NCBI RefSeq assembly: GCF_003751805.1
Contig: NZ_RKHQ01000001.1
Span: forward strand, 372,001 to 436,000
DNA from: Salana multivorans
GTDB taxonomy: Bacteria > Actinomycetota > Actinomycetes > Actinomycetales > Beutenbergiaceae
DNA length: 64,000 nucleotides
Direction of reading: 5' to 3'
This document shows positions 50,177-58,403 of the stretch, piece after piece. The notes beneath the pieces are model-generated. The model saw nothing but the letters and a program-made list of their open reading frames with translations, did no database searches and had not been told where the DNA came from. Position numbers and translations under genes: made by a program. Positions within the stretch are counted from its first letter, which is position 1. Each line of letters begins with the position of its first letter.

Positions 50177-50198
50177 CCCGGTCGCGCGTGCGACCGGG
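50177..50198. terminator. Hairpin after the GNAT gene
   Basis: CCCGGTCGC and GCGACCGGG form a perfect 9-bp stem with a GCGT loop, starting 6 bp past the stop. No U-run. Likely part of the terminator region shared with the convergent polymerase gene. Confidence 0.6.
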
Positions 50199-50201
50199 GC
50201 C

Positions 50202-50319
50202 GTCCGCTCCCCGCGGACCCGCCGACCGGCCACCGGGGTTCGCCAGGTCCCCCGGCGCTCCCACCTGGGCCGATGCCGTCCCCGACCGGGTGCGTCCGCG
50301 ATCGATCCGCGGGGAGCGG
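50202..50319. repeat. Perfect 16-bp inverted repeat with 86-bp spacer between convergent genes
   Basis: GTCCGCTCCCCGCGGA (50202-50217) and TCCGCGGGGAGCGGAC (50304-50319) are exact inverted copies. The 86-bp spacer also folds (CCAGGT/ACCTGG, GGGG/CCCC). The whole 118-bp unit could form a branched RNA in either direction. Nothing mobile is visible next to it. Confidence 0.75.
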
Positions 50320-50333
50320 ACACCCGGCGGCGC

Positions 50334-52271
50334 TCAGACCTCCGCGTCACCGCCGGTCGAGGCCGGGCCGTCCACCTCGGCGTAGGAGTCGACGACGGCG
50401 ACGTCGAGCGGGACCAGCCCGGGGAGGTCGAGGTGCGGGAAGAGCAGCACCGACGCGGCCCGAGCCGCCTCCTCGACGATGACGGCCACCTGCGGCGCGA
50501 GCTCGCGCGGCGCGTGGACGACGAGCTCGTCGTGCAGGAAGAACGCGAGCTGCGGCGCCTCGTCGTGGCCGAGCCCGTGGTCGCCGGCGAGGCGACGCAG
50601 GGCGAGCCGCACGCCGGCCTGCCACGCGAGCACCCACTCGGCCGCCGAGCCCTGGACGACGAAGTTCCGGGTGAACCGGCCCCAGTCACGCGCCCGGCTG
50701 CGCGCCCGCGACTCCTCGGCGGCACCGGCGCCCACGTCCGACGCCGCGGCCTGCGTCGCCCGCCACTCCGGGCCGGGGGCCGGGGAGCTGCGACCGAGCC
50801 AGGTCGTGACGATGCCGCCCGACTCGCCGGTCCGGGCGGCGGCGTCGACGAGCCCCATGGCGCGCGGGTAGGCGCGGGCTAGCCGCGGCAGCAGGACGGC
50901 CGCGCTGCCGGACGTCCCGCCGTAGAGCACGGCCAGCATCCCGACCTTGGCGTGCGCCCTGGTGTCGACGACGCCGGCGTCGACCAGCCCGCCGTACAGG
51001 TCGTGCCCCTCACCCGCCGCGAGCATCGCCTCGTCGCGGGACATGGCGGCGAGGATGCGCGGCTCGAGCTGGGCGGCGTCGACGACGACGAGGCGCCACC
51101 CCTCGCGCGCGCGGACGGCGTCGCGGATGACGTGGGGCAGCGACAGCGCCCCTCCCCCGCGGCTGGACCAGCGACCGGTGACGACGCCCGCGGGCACGTA
51201 GTCGGGCCGGAACCGGTCCTCGGCGACCCAGGCGTCGAGCCACGCCCAGCCGTTGGCCGACATGAGGCGGGCGAGCCGCTTGTACTCCGTCAGCGGCGCG
51301 ACGACGGGATGGTCGAGGCTCTCGAGCTCCCACCGGCTCGTCGAGGAGACGTCGAGCCCGTTGCGACGCAGCTCGCGCAGCAGGTGCGGGAGCGAGTCGG
51401 GGTTGAGGGTCGGCGCGCCGAGGATGCCGCGGACCTCCGCGGCGAGCGCCTCGAGCCTGCTCGGCCGCGCCCCGGGCTGGGACCGCTCGCCGAGCAGGTC
51501 GGCCAGCGTCCGCTCGTGCACGTCGCGGCGGAACGGCAGGCCGTCGTGGTGGAGCTCGACGGCCGCGAGCGCCCCCGACGACTCGGCCGCGAGCAGGAGC
51601 CGCAGGCGGTGCGCGCTGCCGGGGTGCGTCCCGGCGAGCGCGCGCAGGAGGGACTGCTGGCGACGCCACTCCCCCGCGGCGTCGCGCGCGAGGGCGCCGC
51701 CACCGGGCTCCGCCGGCACCGACTCCCCGGCGACCGGCGGGTCGAGGGGCAGGTCGAAGGCGTCCTGGAGGAACGGCGACTCCTGGGCCGACTGGGCCAG
51801 CGCGAGCCGCGCCGCCGTGCTCTCGGGTCCGGCCGCCCAGCCGCCGTCCCAGTCGTCCCACGCCGGGTCGGCGCTGAGCGCCGACCCCGGGTCCGCCGGT
51901 CGCGCCAGCTCGGAGCCGCGCAGGATCATCCGCGCCAGCCGCAGGTCGTGGCAGCGCGCGACCCTCGTCCCGCCAGCCACCAGGTCCGGGTACCAGGCCG
52001 CCGTCGAGTCCCAGACCCAGCGGACCTGTCGCGTCCGGTCCAGGTCGGCGACGACGCCGGCCAGCTCCCGCGCATCGATCTCGCGCTCATCGATGACGCC
52101 GGCCTCGCCGGCGTCCTCGTCCGACGCGGCGCTCGACGACAGGACGGTGAGGCGGACGACGTCGCCGTCGGCCCCGCGGTCGGCGGAGCCGTCGTCGCCG
52201 GGGCGATCGAGGACGACGACCAGCGCTCCCGCGCTTCCGGTGCCCTCGATCACCGCCGACGTGCTGCCCAC
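50334..52271 (-). CDS. Family A DNA polymerase-like protein (bifunctional 3'-5' exonuclease/polymerase type)
   Basis: A 645-aa PolA-related protein lacking a 5' nuclease domain. The polymerase half keeps YVPAGVVTGRWSSRGGG, motif A as VVVDAAQLEPRILA (usual DYSQIELR), motif B region AHAKVGMLAVLYGG and motif C FFLHDELVV. The N-terminal exonuclease-like region (~50-150) shows HDLRLARMIL but no clear acidic DxE pair, so proofreading is probably lost. Such stand-alone copies accompany true PolI in actinobacteria. CACGCT (minus strand, 52278-52283) ends 6 nt before the GTG. Confidence 0.88.
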   Translation of the reverse strand: MGSTSAVIEGTGSAGALVVVLDRPGDDGSADRGADGDVVRLTVLSSSAASDEDAGEAGVIDEREIDARELAGVVADLDRTRQVRWVWDSTAAWYPDLVAGGTRVARCHDLRLARMILRGSELARPADPGSALSADPAWDDWDGGWAAGPESTAARLALAQSAQESPFLQDAFDLPLDPPVAGESVPAEPGGGALARDAAGEWRRQQSLLRALAGTHPGSAHRLRLLLAAESSGALAAVELHHDGLPFRRDVHERTLADLLGERSQPGARPSRLEALAAEVRGILGAPTLNPDSLPHLLRELRRNGLDVSSTSRWELESLDHPVVAPLTEYKRLARLMSANGWAWLDAWVAEDRFRPDYVPAGVVTGRWSSRGGGALSLPHVIRDAVRAREGWRLVVVDAAQLEPRILAAMSRDEAMLAAGEGHDLYGGLVDAGVVDTRAHAKVGMLAVLYGGTSGSAAVLLPRLARAYPRAMGLVDAAARTGESGGIVTTWLGRSSPAPGPEWRATQAAASDVGAGAAEESRARSRARDWGRFTRNFVVQGSAAEWVLAWQAGVRLALRRLAGDHGLGHDEAPQLAFFLHDELVVHAPRELAPQVAVIVEEAARAASVLLFPHLDLPGLVPLDVAVVDSYAEVDGPASTGGDAEV

Positions 52272-52332
52272 GTCCTCAGCGTGCCACCGCCCACCGACAT
52301 CTCCGCCGACGACCGGTCGCCGCGCCGAGCGG

Positions 52333-53199
52333 CTACGAGTCGCCCGCCGCGCCACGCCGGATGTGGTCGGCGGTGATCGCGGCGGCCGCGTCGACGGCCT
52401 CGACGACGTGTCCGCCCGCGACGATCCGCGCGCACAGCGCGGCGGTGAAGACGTCGCCGACGCCCTTGGCCGTCGACCGCAGCAGCTCGTGCCGGCGGAG
52501 CTGGGCGGAGCCGCCGACGAGGACGAGCTCGCCGATCCCGTCGGCGTCCGGCCGCTCCCCGACCTGCCAGCGCAGCCCGGTGACGACCAGCCAGTCGAGC
52601 CCGTCGTCCAGGAGCGACGCGGCGGCCTCCAGGAGCGCGTCGCCGGTGAGCTCCTCGATCGGCCGGTCCACCAGGTGCGCCAGCTCGAACAGGTTCGGGA
52701 CGGCTCCCGTCGCGACGGGCAGGAGGTCGCGGCGCAGGGCGGGGCCGACCGCCGGGTCGTTGTAGAAGCCGACCTCGACGTCGCCCAGCGTCGGGTCGAG
52801 GACGAGCTGCGGCACGTCAACCCCCGCGGCGCGGCGCGCGGCGCGCCACCCGTCGTACCACCGCGCCACGACGCCCGCGTGCTCCGGGACGGGCAGGTAG
52901 CCGACGGCGACGACCCGCAGCCCGTCGAGCGCCCCGCTCGCGGCCAGGTCGTCGAGGGTGTCGCCGAGCCAGGCGGCCGACATGTCGACGCGGTGCATCG
53001 ACGGGTAGTGCGGCAGGACGCTGAGGATCGTCGTCGGCAGGGCGGCGCGGCGCAGGCCCGCCGCGGTGTAGACGGGCAGAGCCGCGTTGAGCCCGACGGA
53101 CCCGTGGACGAGCTGGGAGCCGATCGCCAGGACGTCGACCGTCCGGGTGTCGAGCTCGAGGCCGTGGGCGCCGGCGGCGTCCGCGCTCACGAAGATCAC
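52333..53199 (-). CDS. pdxY: PdxY-type pyridoxal kinase
   Basis: A 288-aa ribokinase-fold kinase phosphorylating pyridoxal. VLAIGSQLVHGSVGLNAA, TTILSVLPHYP, VGYLPVPEH, FYNDPAVG and the catalytic-loop STAKGVGDVFTAAL (general-base Asp) match PdxY. The GTG at 53199 overlaps the stop of the upstream PLP-homeostasis gene (GTGA); an internal GTG (VSADAAGAH) is an alternative. Pairing with YggS/PLPBP is a sensible vitamin B6 unit. Confidence 0.93.
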   Translation of the reverse strand: MIFVSADAAGAHGLELDTRTVDVLAIGSQLVHGSVGLNAALPVYTAAGLRRAALPTTILSVLPHYPSMHRVDMSAAWLGDTLDDLAASGALDGLRVVAVGYLPVPEHAGVVARWYDGWRAARRAAGVDVPQLVLDPTLGDVEVGFYNDPAVGPALRRDLLPVATGAVPNLFELAHLVDRPIEELTGDALLEAAASLLDDGLDWLVVTGLRWQVGERPDADGIGELVLVGGSAQLRRHELLRSTAKGVGDVFTAALCARIVAGGHVVEAVDAAAAITADHIRRGAAGDS

Positions 53200-54005
53200 G
53201 GGACCGGGCCGTCGTCGCTCGCCACGGTGCCGGGCCAGTACAGGCTGTCCGGCGTGGCGCGAGCGCCGAAGATCGCCTGGCCGACGCGGACGCAGGTCGC
53301 GCCCTCCTCGACCGCCGTCTCGTAGTCGCCCGACATCCCCATCGAGAGGTCGCCGGGGCCGACGGCGTCCGGGTCGACGTCGCGGGCCCGGTCGCGCACG
53401 TCGCGCAGGACGCGGAAGCAGGCGCGCACCCGCTCCTCGTCGTCGGAGAACACGGCGAGCGTCATGAACCCGCGCACGCGCAGCGCCGAGTAGCGCGGCA
53501 GCTCGGCGAGGAAGTCCGGGACGGCGGCCGGCTCGAGCCCGAACTTCGACTCCTCGGCCGAGGTGTTGACCTGGACGTAGACGTCGAGCGGGCGGCCGGC
53601 CGCCTGGAGCCGGCGGTCGAGGGCCTCGGCGACGCGGAGGCTGTCGAGCGCCTGGAACTCGGCGGCGAACGCGGCGACGTCGCGGGCCTTGTTGGTCTGG
53701 AGGTGGCCGATGACGGACCAGGCGACGTCGAGGTCGGCCAGCTCGCGGTGCTTGCGCGCGGCCTCCTGGACCTTGTTCTCGCCCAGCTCGCGGCAGCCGG
53801 CGGCGACGGCCAGGCGGATGCGCTCGCCCGGGACGGTCTTGCTCACGGGCAGGAGCCGGACGTCGGCGGGATCGCGCCCGACGCGCTCGGCCGCCGCCGC
53901 GATCCGGGCGCGCACGTCGGCGAGGTTGCGCGCGAAGTCCTCGACGGAGGTGGCCGTCGGGTACCGGCCGGCCGCCACGTCGGCGGCGGGGGTGGGGTGG
54001 GACAT
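53196..54005 (-). CDS. YggS/PLPBP-family PLP homeostasis protein
   Basis: A 269-aa single-domain alanine-racemase-like PLP protein that buffers PLP. The PLP lysine is in LLPVSKTVPGE (Lys56); RELGENKVQEA, WSVIGHLQTNKAR, QVNTSAEESKFGL, RGFMTLAVFSDDEE and LSMGMSGDYETAVEEG are the remaining family blocks. TAGCCT (minus strand, 54013-54018) ends 7 nt before the ATG. Coupled to the pyridoxal kinase downstream. Confidence 0.95.
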   Translation of the reverse strand: MSHPTPAADVAAGRYPTATSVEDFARNLADVRARIAAAAERVGRDPADVRLLPVSKTVPGERIRLAVAAGCRELGENKVQEAARKHRELADLDVAWSVIGHLQTNKARDVAAFAAEFQALDSLRVAEALDRRLQAAGRPLDVYVQVNTSAEESKFGLEPAAVPDFLAELPRYSALRVRGFMTLAVFSDDEERVRACFRVLRDVRDRARDVDPDAVGPGDLSMGMSGDYETAVEEGATCVRVGQAIFGARATPDSLYWPGTVASDDGPVP

Positions 54006-54094
54006 GGCCCCCAGGCTACGGCGACTCCCCGCATCGGGCGCCTCGGTATCGGGGCGGGGCGGCCGACCTGCGGGCCGCGGCGGCCGGCGTGGGG

Positions 54095-54667
54095 TCAGCC
54101 GGAGGAGTCGTCGCGGCGCGTGAGGGCGATCAGGTCGGCCTCGAGGGCGTCCCGGTCGGCCTGGGTCAGGACGGCGCCCCACAGCGGTCCGGTGTTGCTG
54201 CCGTCGGTGGCGGCGATGACCAGGCGGGTCAGCGCCGGGTCGAGCCCGTCGTCGGAGAGCGCGGCGCGCCACCTCGCCGCGTCCTCCTGGGCGAGCCGTT
54301 CCAGGCCGGGCTCGAACATCAGGTTGGCGGCGAGGCCGATGGCGTCACGCAGCTCGACGACGTCTCCGGCGTCGGCGAAGCTGACGCGGACGTAGGCGCG
54401 GGTGAGCCTGCCCGGCGTCCCCTCGGGCTCCTCTTCGGCAGCCAGCTCGACCTGGCTGCGGAACCGGCCCATCACGTCCCTGGCCAGGCCGTCCAGCAGG
54501 GCCTCCTTGGTCGGGTAGTGGTAGAGCAGGCCGCCCTTGGAGACCCCGGCGTCGGCGGCGATGTCGGTCACCGGCACCGCGGTCCCGTGACGGCCGATCA
54601 GGCGCGCCGCCGAGGCCAGGATCAGCGCTCTCGTCTCGTCCGCGCTGCGTCCGGCGGTCCGTCCCAT
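54095..54667 (-). CDS. TetR-family regulator of the efflux operon
   Basis: A 190-aa TetR protein; HTH VPVTDIAADAGVSKGGLLYHYPTKEALL. It lies 52 bp downstream of the MFS exporter on the same strand, so it is likely co-transcribed and represses the operon through the palindrome at 56250-56275. The C-terminal domain resembles the TetR_C_37/LfrR-like multidrug sensors. The ATG is the first in frame. Confidence 0.92.
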   Translation of the reverse strand: MGRTAGRSADETRALILASAARLIGRHGTAVPVTDIAADAGVSKGGLLYHYPTKEALLDGLARDVMGRFRSQVELAAEEEPEGTPGRLTRAYVRVSFADAGDVVELRDAIGLAANLMFEPGLERLAQEDAARWRAALSDDGLDPALTRLVIAATDGSNTGPLWGAVLTQADRDALEADLIALTRRDDSSG

Positions 54668-54719
54668 GCCCCGGCTCCCTTCTCGTGGGTACGCCCCAAG
54701 GATGTCAGTCGTCGGGTGC

Positions 54720-56222
54720 TCAGTGCTCGACGACGACGGCGCTCCGGCCGTTCGGGATGAGGGTCGCGGCCGCGACGGCGGCCACGACCATCACGGCGCC
54801 GGCGATCAGGGTGGTGGACTGCATCGCCGAGACGAAGGCGTGCCGCGCCGCGTCCAGGGCCGGGCTGCCGGGTTCGAGGACCGCAGCGGCCGAGGCCAGC
54901 GAGTCCTCGGCCCGCGCCGCGACCTCGCCGGGCAGGTCACCCGGCAGGTCGAGGCCCGAGCGGTAGAACACGGTCATCAGCGAGCCGAGGACCGCGATGC
55001 CGAGGGCGACGCCGAGCTCGTAGGCGGTCTCGGAGACCGAGGCGGCGGCTCCGGCCTTGGCGGGCGTGACGGCGGAGACGACCGCGTCGACGCTCAGGGT
55101 CTCGGCGACGCCGATGCCGAGGCCGAGCGGGACGACGGCCAGCAGCACCCAGACGAGCTGCTCGCTGCTCTCCAGGGCGGCCAGCAGCCCGAGTCCGACC
55201 GCTCCGGTCACCAGCGCGACGGCGATGGCCCGCCCCCGCCCGAGCCGCGAGAGGAGGAGCCCGACCAGCGCGACGGCCGCCATCGCCGAGAGCGCCGTCG
55301 GCAGCTGCGCGAGTCCCGCCTGGAGCGGGCTGAGACCGCGAGCGAGCTGGAGGTACTGGGAGAAGAAGAACAGCACGCCGCTGAGGGCGAACACCGAGAT
55401 GAAGTTGACCAGCACGGCGCCGCTGAAGGCGGGGTTGCGGAACAGGCCCACGTCGATCATCGGGGAGGCGACCCGGCGCTGACGCCGCACGAACAGCGCT
55501 CCCCCGACGATGCTGACGACGATCGCGGCCGCGGTGGTCAGCTCGAACCGGCCGCCGGCGACCTGCTTGATCGTGTAGACGAACGGGATGATCGCGAGCA
55601 TCGACAGGCAGCTGGAGACGAGGTCGAACCTGCCCGGGGCGGGATCGCGGGACTCGGGCAGCAGCCAGGCGCCGAGGCCGATCACCAGCGCCATGACGGG
55701 CAGGTTGATGAGGAACACCGAGCCCCACCAGAAGTTCTCCAGCAGCACCCCGCCGACCAGTGGGCCGAGAGCGATGCCGCTGGCGGCGGCCGCTGACCAG
55801 ATCGCGATCGCGCGCGTGCGCTCGATCGGGTCGGTGAAGAGGTTGCGGATCAGCGACAGCGTCGACGGCATGATCGTGGCGCCCGCCACCCCCAGCAGCA
55901 GGCGTGCCGCGATGAGCACCTCCGGCGTCGGGGCGAACGCCGCGAGGATCGTGGCCAGACCGAACCCGGCGGCCCCGATCAGCAGCAGCCTCTTGCGACC
56001 GATCCGGTCGGCCAGGTTGCCCATCGTGACCAGCAGACCGGCCAGCGCGAGGGAGTAGATGTCCCCGATCCAGAGGACTTGGGACGCCGTCGGGGACAGG
56101 TCGGCCGTCAGCGACGGAACGGCCAGGTACAGCACGGTCGCATCGATGGCCAGCAGCAGCACGGCTCCCACCAGCACGGCGAGCGAGGCCCACCGCCTCG
56201 CCGGGGTCATCAGGTCGTTCAT
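54720..56222 (-). CDS. MFS multidrug exporter, DHA2 (14-helix) family
   Basis: A 500-aa drug:H+ antiporter. The segment LAIDATVLYLAVPSLTADL (motif D1), motif A GNLADRIGRKRLLLIG, and motif C in GPLVGGVLLENFWWGSVFLINLPV identify the LfrA/QacA/EmrB class, with 14 membrane helices. The ATG at 56222 has GAGGAGG upstream. Substrates are likely cationic dyes or quinolone-like drugs by family; not provable here. Confidence 0.95.
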   Translation of the reverse strand: MNDLMTPARRWASLAVLVGAVLLLAIDATVLYLAVPSLTADLSPTASQVLWIGDIYSLALAGLLVTMGNLADRIGRKRLLLIGAAGFGLATILAAFAPTPEVLIAARLLLGVAGATIMPSTLSLIRNLFTDPIERTRAIAIWSAAAASGIALGPLVGGVLLENFWWGSVFLINLPVMALVIGLGAWLLPESRDPAPGRFDLVSSCLSMLAIIPFVYTIKQVAGGRFELTTAAAIVVSIVGGALFVRRQRRVASPMIDVGLFRNPAFSGAVLVNFISVFALSGVLFFFSQYLQLARGLSPLQAGLAQLPTALSAMAAVALVGLLLSRLGRGRAIAVALVTGAVGLGLLAALESSEQLVWVLLAVVPLGLGIGVAETLSVDAVVSAVTPAKAGAAASVSETAYELGVALGIAVLGSLMTVFYRSGLDLPGDLPGEVAARAEDSLASAAAVLEPGSPALDAARHAFVSAMQSTTLIAGAVMVVAAVAAATLIPNGRSAVVVEH

Positions 56223-56249
56223 CGTCTTCCTCCTCGTGGAACTCCGGAG

Positions 56250-56275
56250 AACTATACCGTCTCGCCGGTACAGTT
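56250..56275. promoter_or_regulatory. Candidate TetR operator of the MFS efflux operon
   Basis: AACTaTACCG (56250-56259) and CGGTAcAGTT (56266-56275) are inverted copies with one mismatch around TCTCGC. On the coding strand the site contains TATAGT, a good -10, 28 nt before the ATG, so a bound repressor would exclude polymerase. Confidence 0.75.
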
Positions 56276-56451
56276 TCATCCGTGCGACGAGTCCGGGCGA
56301 GCTCGTGGTGGGACCGAGGCCGGCGGATCGGCCGGGCGCCCGCCCATCGTCCGCCCCGGGGACGACGGGCCAGCGGGGCGCCGCCGGGCGCGGCTCCGGC
56401 GGCGCGCTGGGCCGCGCGGGGAGTCAGTCGGGAGCGGGCGGTTCGACGTCG

Positions 56452-56524
56452 TGCCCCCGACGGGAGTCGAACCCGCACTGAACCGGGTTTAAGCCAGCTG
56501 CCTCTGCCATTGGGCTACGGGGGC
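56452..56524 (-). tRNA. tRNA with anticodon UAA (Leu, UUA codon) but short class I variable loop
   Basis: A 73-nt cloverleaf folds cleanly: acceptor GCCCCCG/CGGGGGC, T8-A9, D arm GCC/GGC with GG in the loop, anticodon stem GCTGG/CCGGT with loop CTTAAAC, 5-nt variable loop TCAGT, T arm GCGGG-TTCGACT-CCCGT, discriminator A73. CCA is not encoded. The anticodon reads UAA, decoding UUA. Bacterial tRNA-Leu normally has a long variable arm (class II); this one is class I, so either its charging is unusual or it is mis-assigned by anticodon alone. A -10 TAGCCT lies just upstream (56532-56537). Confidence 0.85.
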
Positions 56525-56531
56525 ACCGCCG

Positions 56532-56537
56532 AGGCTA
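56532..56537 (-). promoter_or_regulatory. -10 hexamer of the tRNA gene
   Basis: TAGCCT on the minus strand, centred about 10 bp before the tRNA 5' end at 56524 and inside the gap between ndh and the tRNA. Transcription would start almost at the mature 5' end. No good -35 was seen, as is common here. Confidence 0.5.
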
Positions 56538-56542
56538 GTCGG

Positions 56543-57949
56543 TCAGGCGCGCGTGCCGATCCCCGGCGGCACCGGCAGGTCCTCGCGGCTGGGCGGCTCG
56601 GCGGCCGCCGCCACGAACTCCGCCCGCGGGTGGCTGACGCCACCGAGCGCGACCGGCTCGCGCCGGAACAGGATCGCCGTCGTCCAGTCCAGGACGATGC
56701 GGACCTTCCGGTTGAGCGTCGGCATGGCCCACAGGTGGTAGCTGCGGTGCATGAACCAGGCGATCGGCCCGCGCATCTTGACGCCGAAGATCTGCGCGAC
56801 GCCCTTGCCGAGGCCGAGCGACGCCACCGTCCCGAGGTTCGCGTGGACGTATGGGACGAGGGTCTCGCCGCGCAGGTCGCGGACGATGTTGTCGCCGAGG
56901 TGCTTGGACTGGCGCACCGCGTGCTGCGCGGTCGGCGCGCACAGGGCCCCGTCCCCCTTGGCGAGGTCCGGGACGGCGGCGCAGTCACCAGCCGCCCAGG
57001 CGTTCTCGACGACCTCGCCGTTCTCGTCGACGACCTGGAGGTTCGCGTTGCACCGGATGCGGCCGGCCTCGTCGAGCGGGAGGTCGGAGCGGCGCATGAT
57101 CGGGTTGGCCTTGACCCCGGCCGTCCACACGATCGTGTCGGAGTCGAACTCCTCCCCGTTGGACAGCACCACGTGGCCGTCGACGCACGAGTTGAGGAAC
57201 GTCCCGAGCTTGATCTCGATGCCGCGCCCGCGCAGCTGCTCGAGCGCGTAGCCACCGAGCTCCTCACCCAGCTCGGGCAGGATCCGGTAGCTCGCCTCGA
57301 TCAGGACGAACCGCAGGTCGTCGCGGTCGATCGAGTCGAAGTCGCGGCAGGCGTCGCGGCACATGTCCTCGATCTCGCCGAGCGCCTCGATCCCGGCGAA
57401 GCCGCCGCCGACGAACGTGAAGGTGAGCATCCGCCGGCGGACCTCGGGGTCCCAGGTCGACGCGGCCGCGTCGAGCATCCCGAGGACCTGGTTGCGCAGC
57501 GCGAACGCCTCCTCGACCTGCTTGAAGCCCATGCCGACCTCCTTGAGGCCGGGGATCGGCAGCGTCCGGGCGACCGCGCCGAGGGAGACGACGAGGTGGT
57601 CATAGCGCACCCAGTACGAGTCCCCGTTGACCGGCGTGATCTCGGCCGCGCGCAGGTGGTGCTGGATGGCGGTGATCGCGCCGGTGATGCACGTGGTCCC
57701 CCGCAGCTCGCGCCGGTGCGGTGCGACGACGTGGCGCGGCTCGATCGAGCCGGCCGCCGCCTCGGGCAGGAACGGCTGGTACGTCATGTACGAGCGGGGG
57801 TCGACGACGACGATCGCCGCGTCCTGCCGGCCGAGGTGCTGACGGAGGCGGATGGCCGTGTAGAGGCCGACGTACCCGCCGCCGAGGATGAGGATCCGGG
57901 GCGTCTTGCGCGCTGCGGCTCGAACCGTTGGGGCAGTGGAGGACGTCAT
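56543..57949 (-). CDS. ndh: Type II NADH dehydrogenase-like FAD oxidoreductase
   Basis: A 468-aa flavoprotein feeding electrons from NADH to quinones. FAD motif ILILGGGYVGLYTA, NAD motif FTFVGGGFAGIEALGEIED, IVWTAGVKANP and NAWAAGDCAAVPDLA are as in NDH-2; the C-terminus (WFMHRSYHLWAMPTLNRKVR) carries the membrane-association helix region. The ATG at 57949 is taken since TAACAT (minus strand, 57957-57962) ends 7 nt upstream; another in-frame ATG at 57958 overlaps that hexamer. The tRNA gene follows its stop by 18 bp. Confidence 0.92.
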   Translation of the reverse strand: MTSSTAPTVRAAARKTPRILILGGGYVGLYTAIRLRQHLGRQDAAIVVVDPRSYMTYQPFLPEAAAGSIEPRHVVAPHRRELRGTTCITGAITAIQHHLRAAEITPVNGDSYWVRYDHLVVSLGAVARTLPIPGLKEVGMGFKQVEEAFALRNQVLGMLDAAASTWDPEVRRRMLTFTFVGGGFAGIEALGEIEDMCRDACRDFDSIDRDDLRFVLIEASYRILPELGEELGGYALEQLRGRGIEIKLGTFLNSCVDGHVVLSNGEEFDSDTIVWTAGVKANPIMRRSDLPLDEAGRIRCNANLQVVDENGEVVENAWAAGDCAAVPDLAKGDGALCAPTAQHAVRQSKHLGDNIVRDLRGETLVPYVHANLGTVASLGLGKGVAQIFGVKMRGPIAWFMHRSYHLWAMPTLNRKVRIVLDWTTAILFRREPVALGGVSHPRAEFVAAAAEPPSREDLPVPPGIGTRA

Positions 57950-58039
57950 GAGATCCATGTTAGGTGGGCCTTATGACCCAGGGAACGGGCATCCCTGTGT
58001 GCATCGTCACCCACGGGGCACGGCGAATGACCCGCTGGG

Positions 58040-58348
58040 TCACACCGACGGGTCGAGGGACTCGACGTCCGGACGGCCATCGACACCGCCCGCTGACGAC
58101 ATGGCGCGGCGAGTGCGTCGAGAGAGAGCTCGGGCGAGCAGGACCCCGACGAGAGCAAGGGCCACTCCGCAACCGAGCACGATCGCAACGGCAGCCACGG
58201 CCAGCGCCGTGGCCAGAGCCTCCGAGGAGTCGATGACCGCTCTCGGCACCTCGGCGCGCACGGCACCGAGCAGGACAGACCACAGCGCATAACCAATCGC
58301 CAGCCCGACAAGGCCTCCCAGGAGACGACCAAGAGGTTCAGGTCTCAT
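58040..58348 (-). CDS. Small two-helix membrane protein of unknown function
   Basis: A 102-aa protein with two membrane segments (LLGGLVGLAIGYALWSVLLGA and LATALAVAAVAIVLGCGVALALVGVLL) and a basic RALSRRTRR stretch after the second. No family recognised. The ATG at 58348 is chosen because TACGGT (minus strand, 58357-58362) lies 8 nt upstream and it avoids overlap with the preceding gene; in-frame starts at 58426 and 58435 would overlap it. First gene of a less GC-rich patch. Confidence 0.55.
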   Translation of the reverse strand: MRPEPLGRLLGGLVGLAIGYALWSVLLGAVRAEVPRAVIDSSEALATALAVAAVAIVLGCGVALALVGVLLARALSRRTRRAMSSAGGVDGRPDVESLDPSV

Positions 58349-58403
58349 GCGATCGAACCGTACCAGGTCTACTTGCTCCGCACCCTGAACAACCGATACG
58401 GGC

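Noticed and set aside
54095-56524. TetR/MFS pair plus tRNA as an integrated mobile island
   Set aside because: No integrase, no direct repeat of the tRNA 3' end was noticed, and base composition is like the rest of the window.
58028-58042. TGACCC-gct-GGGTCA palindrome as a Rex or other operator of ndh
   Set aside because: Its sequence does not match the Rex site and it overlaps the end of the small membrane protein gene about 80 bp upstream of the ndh start; too weak to call.
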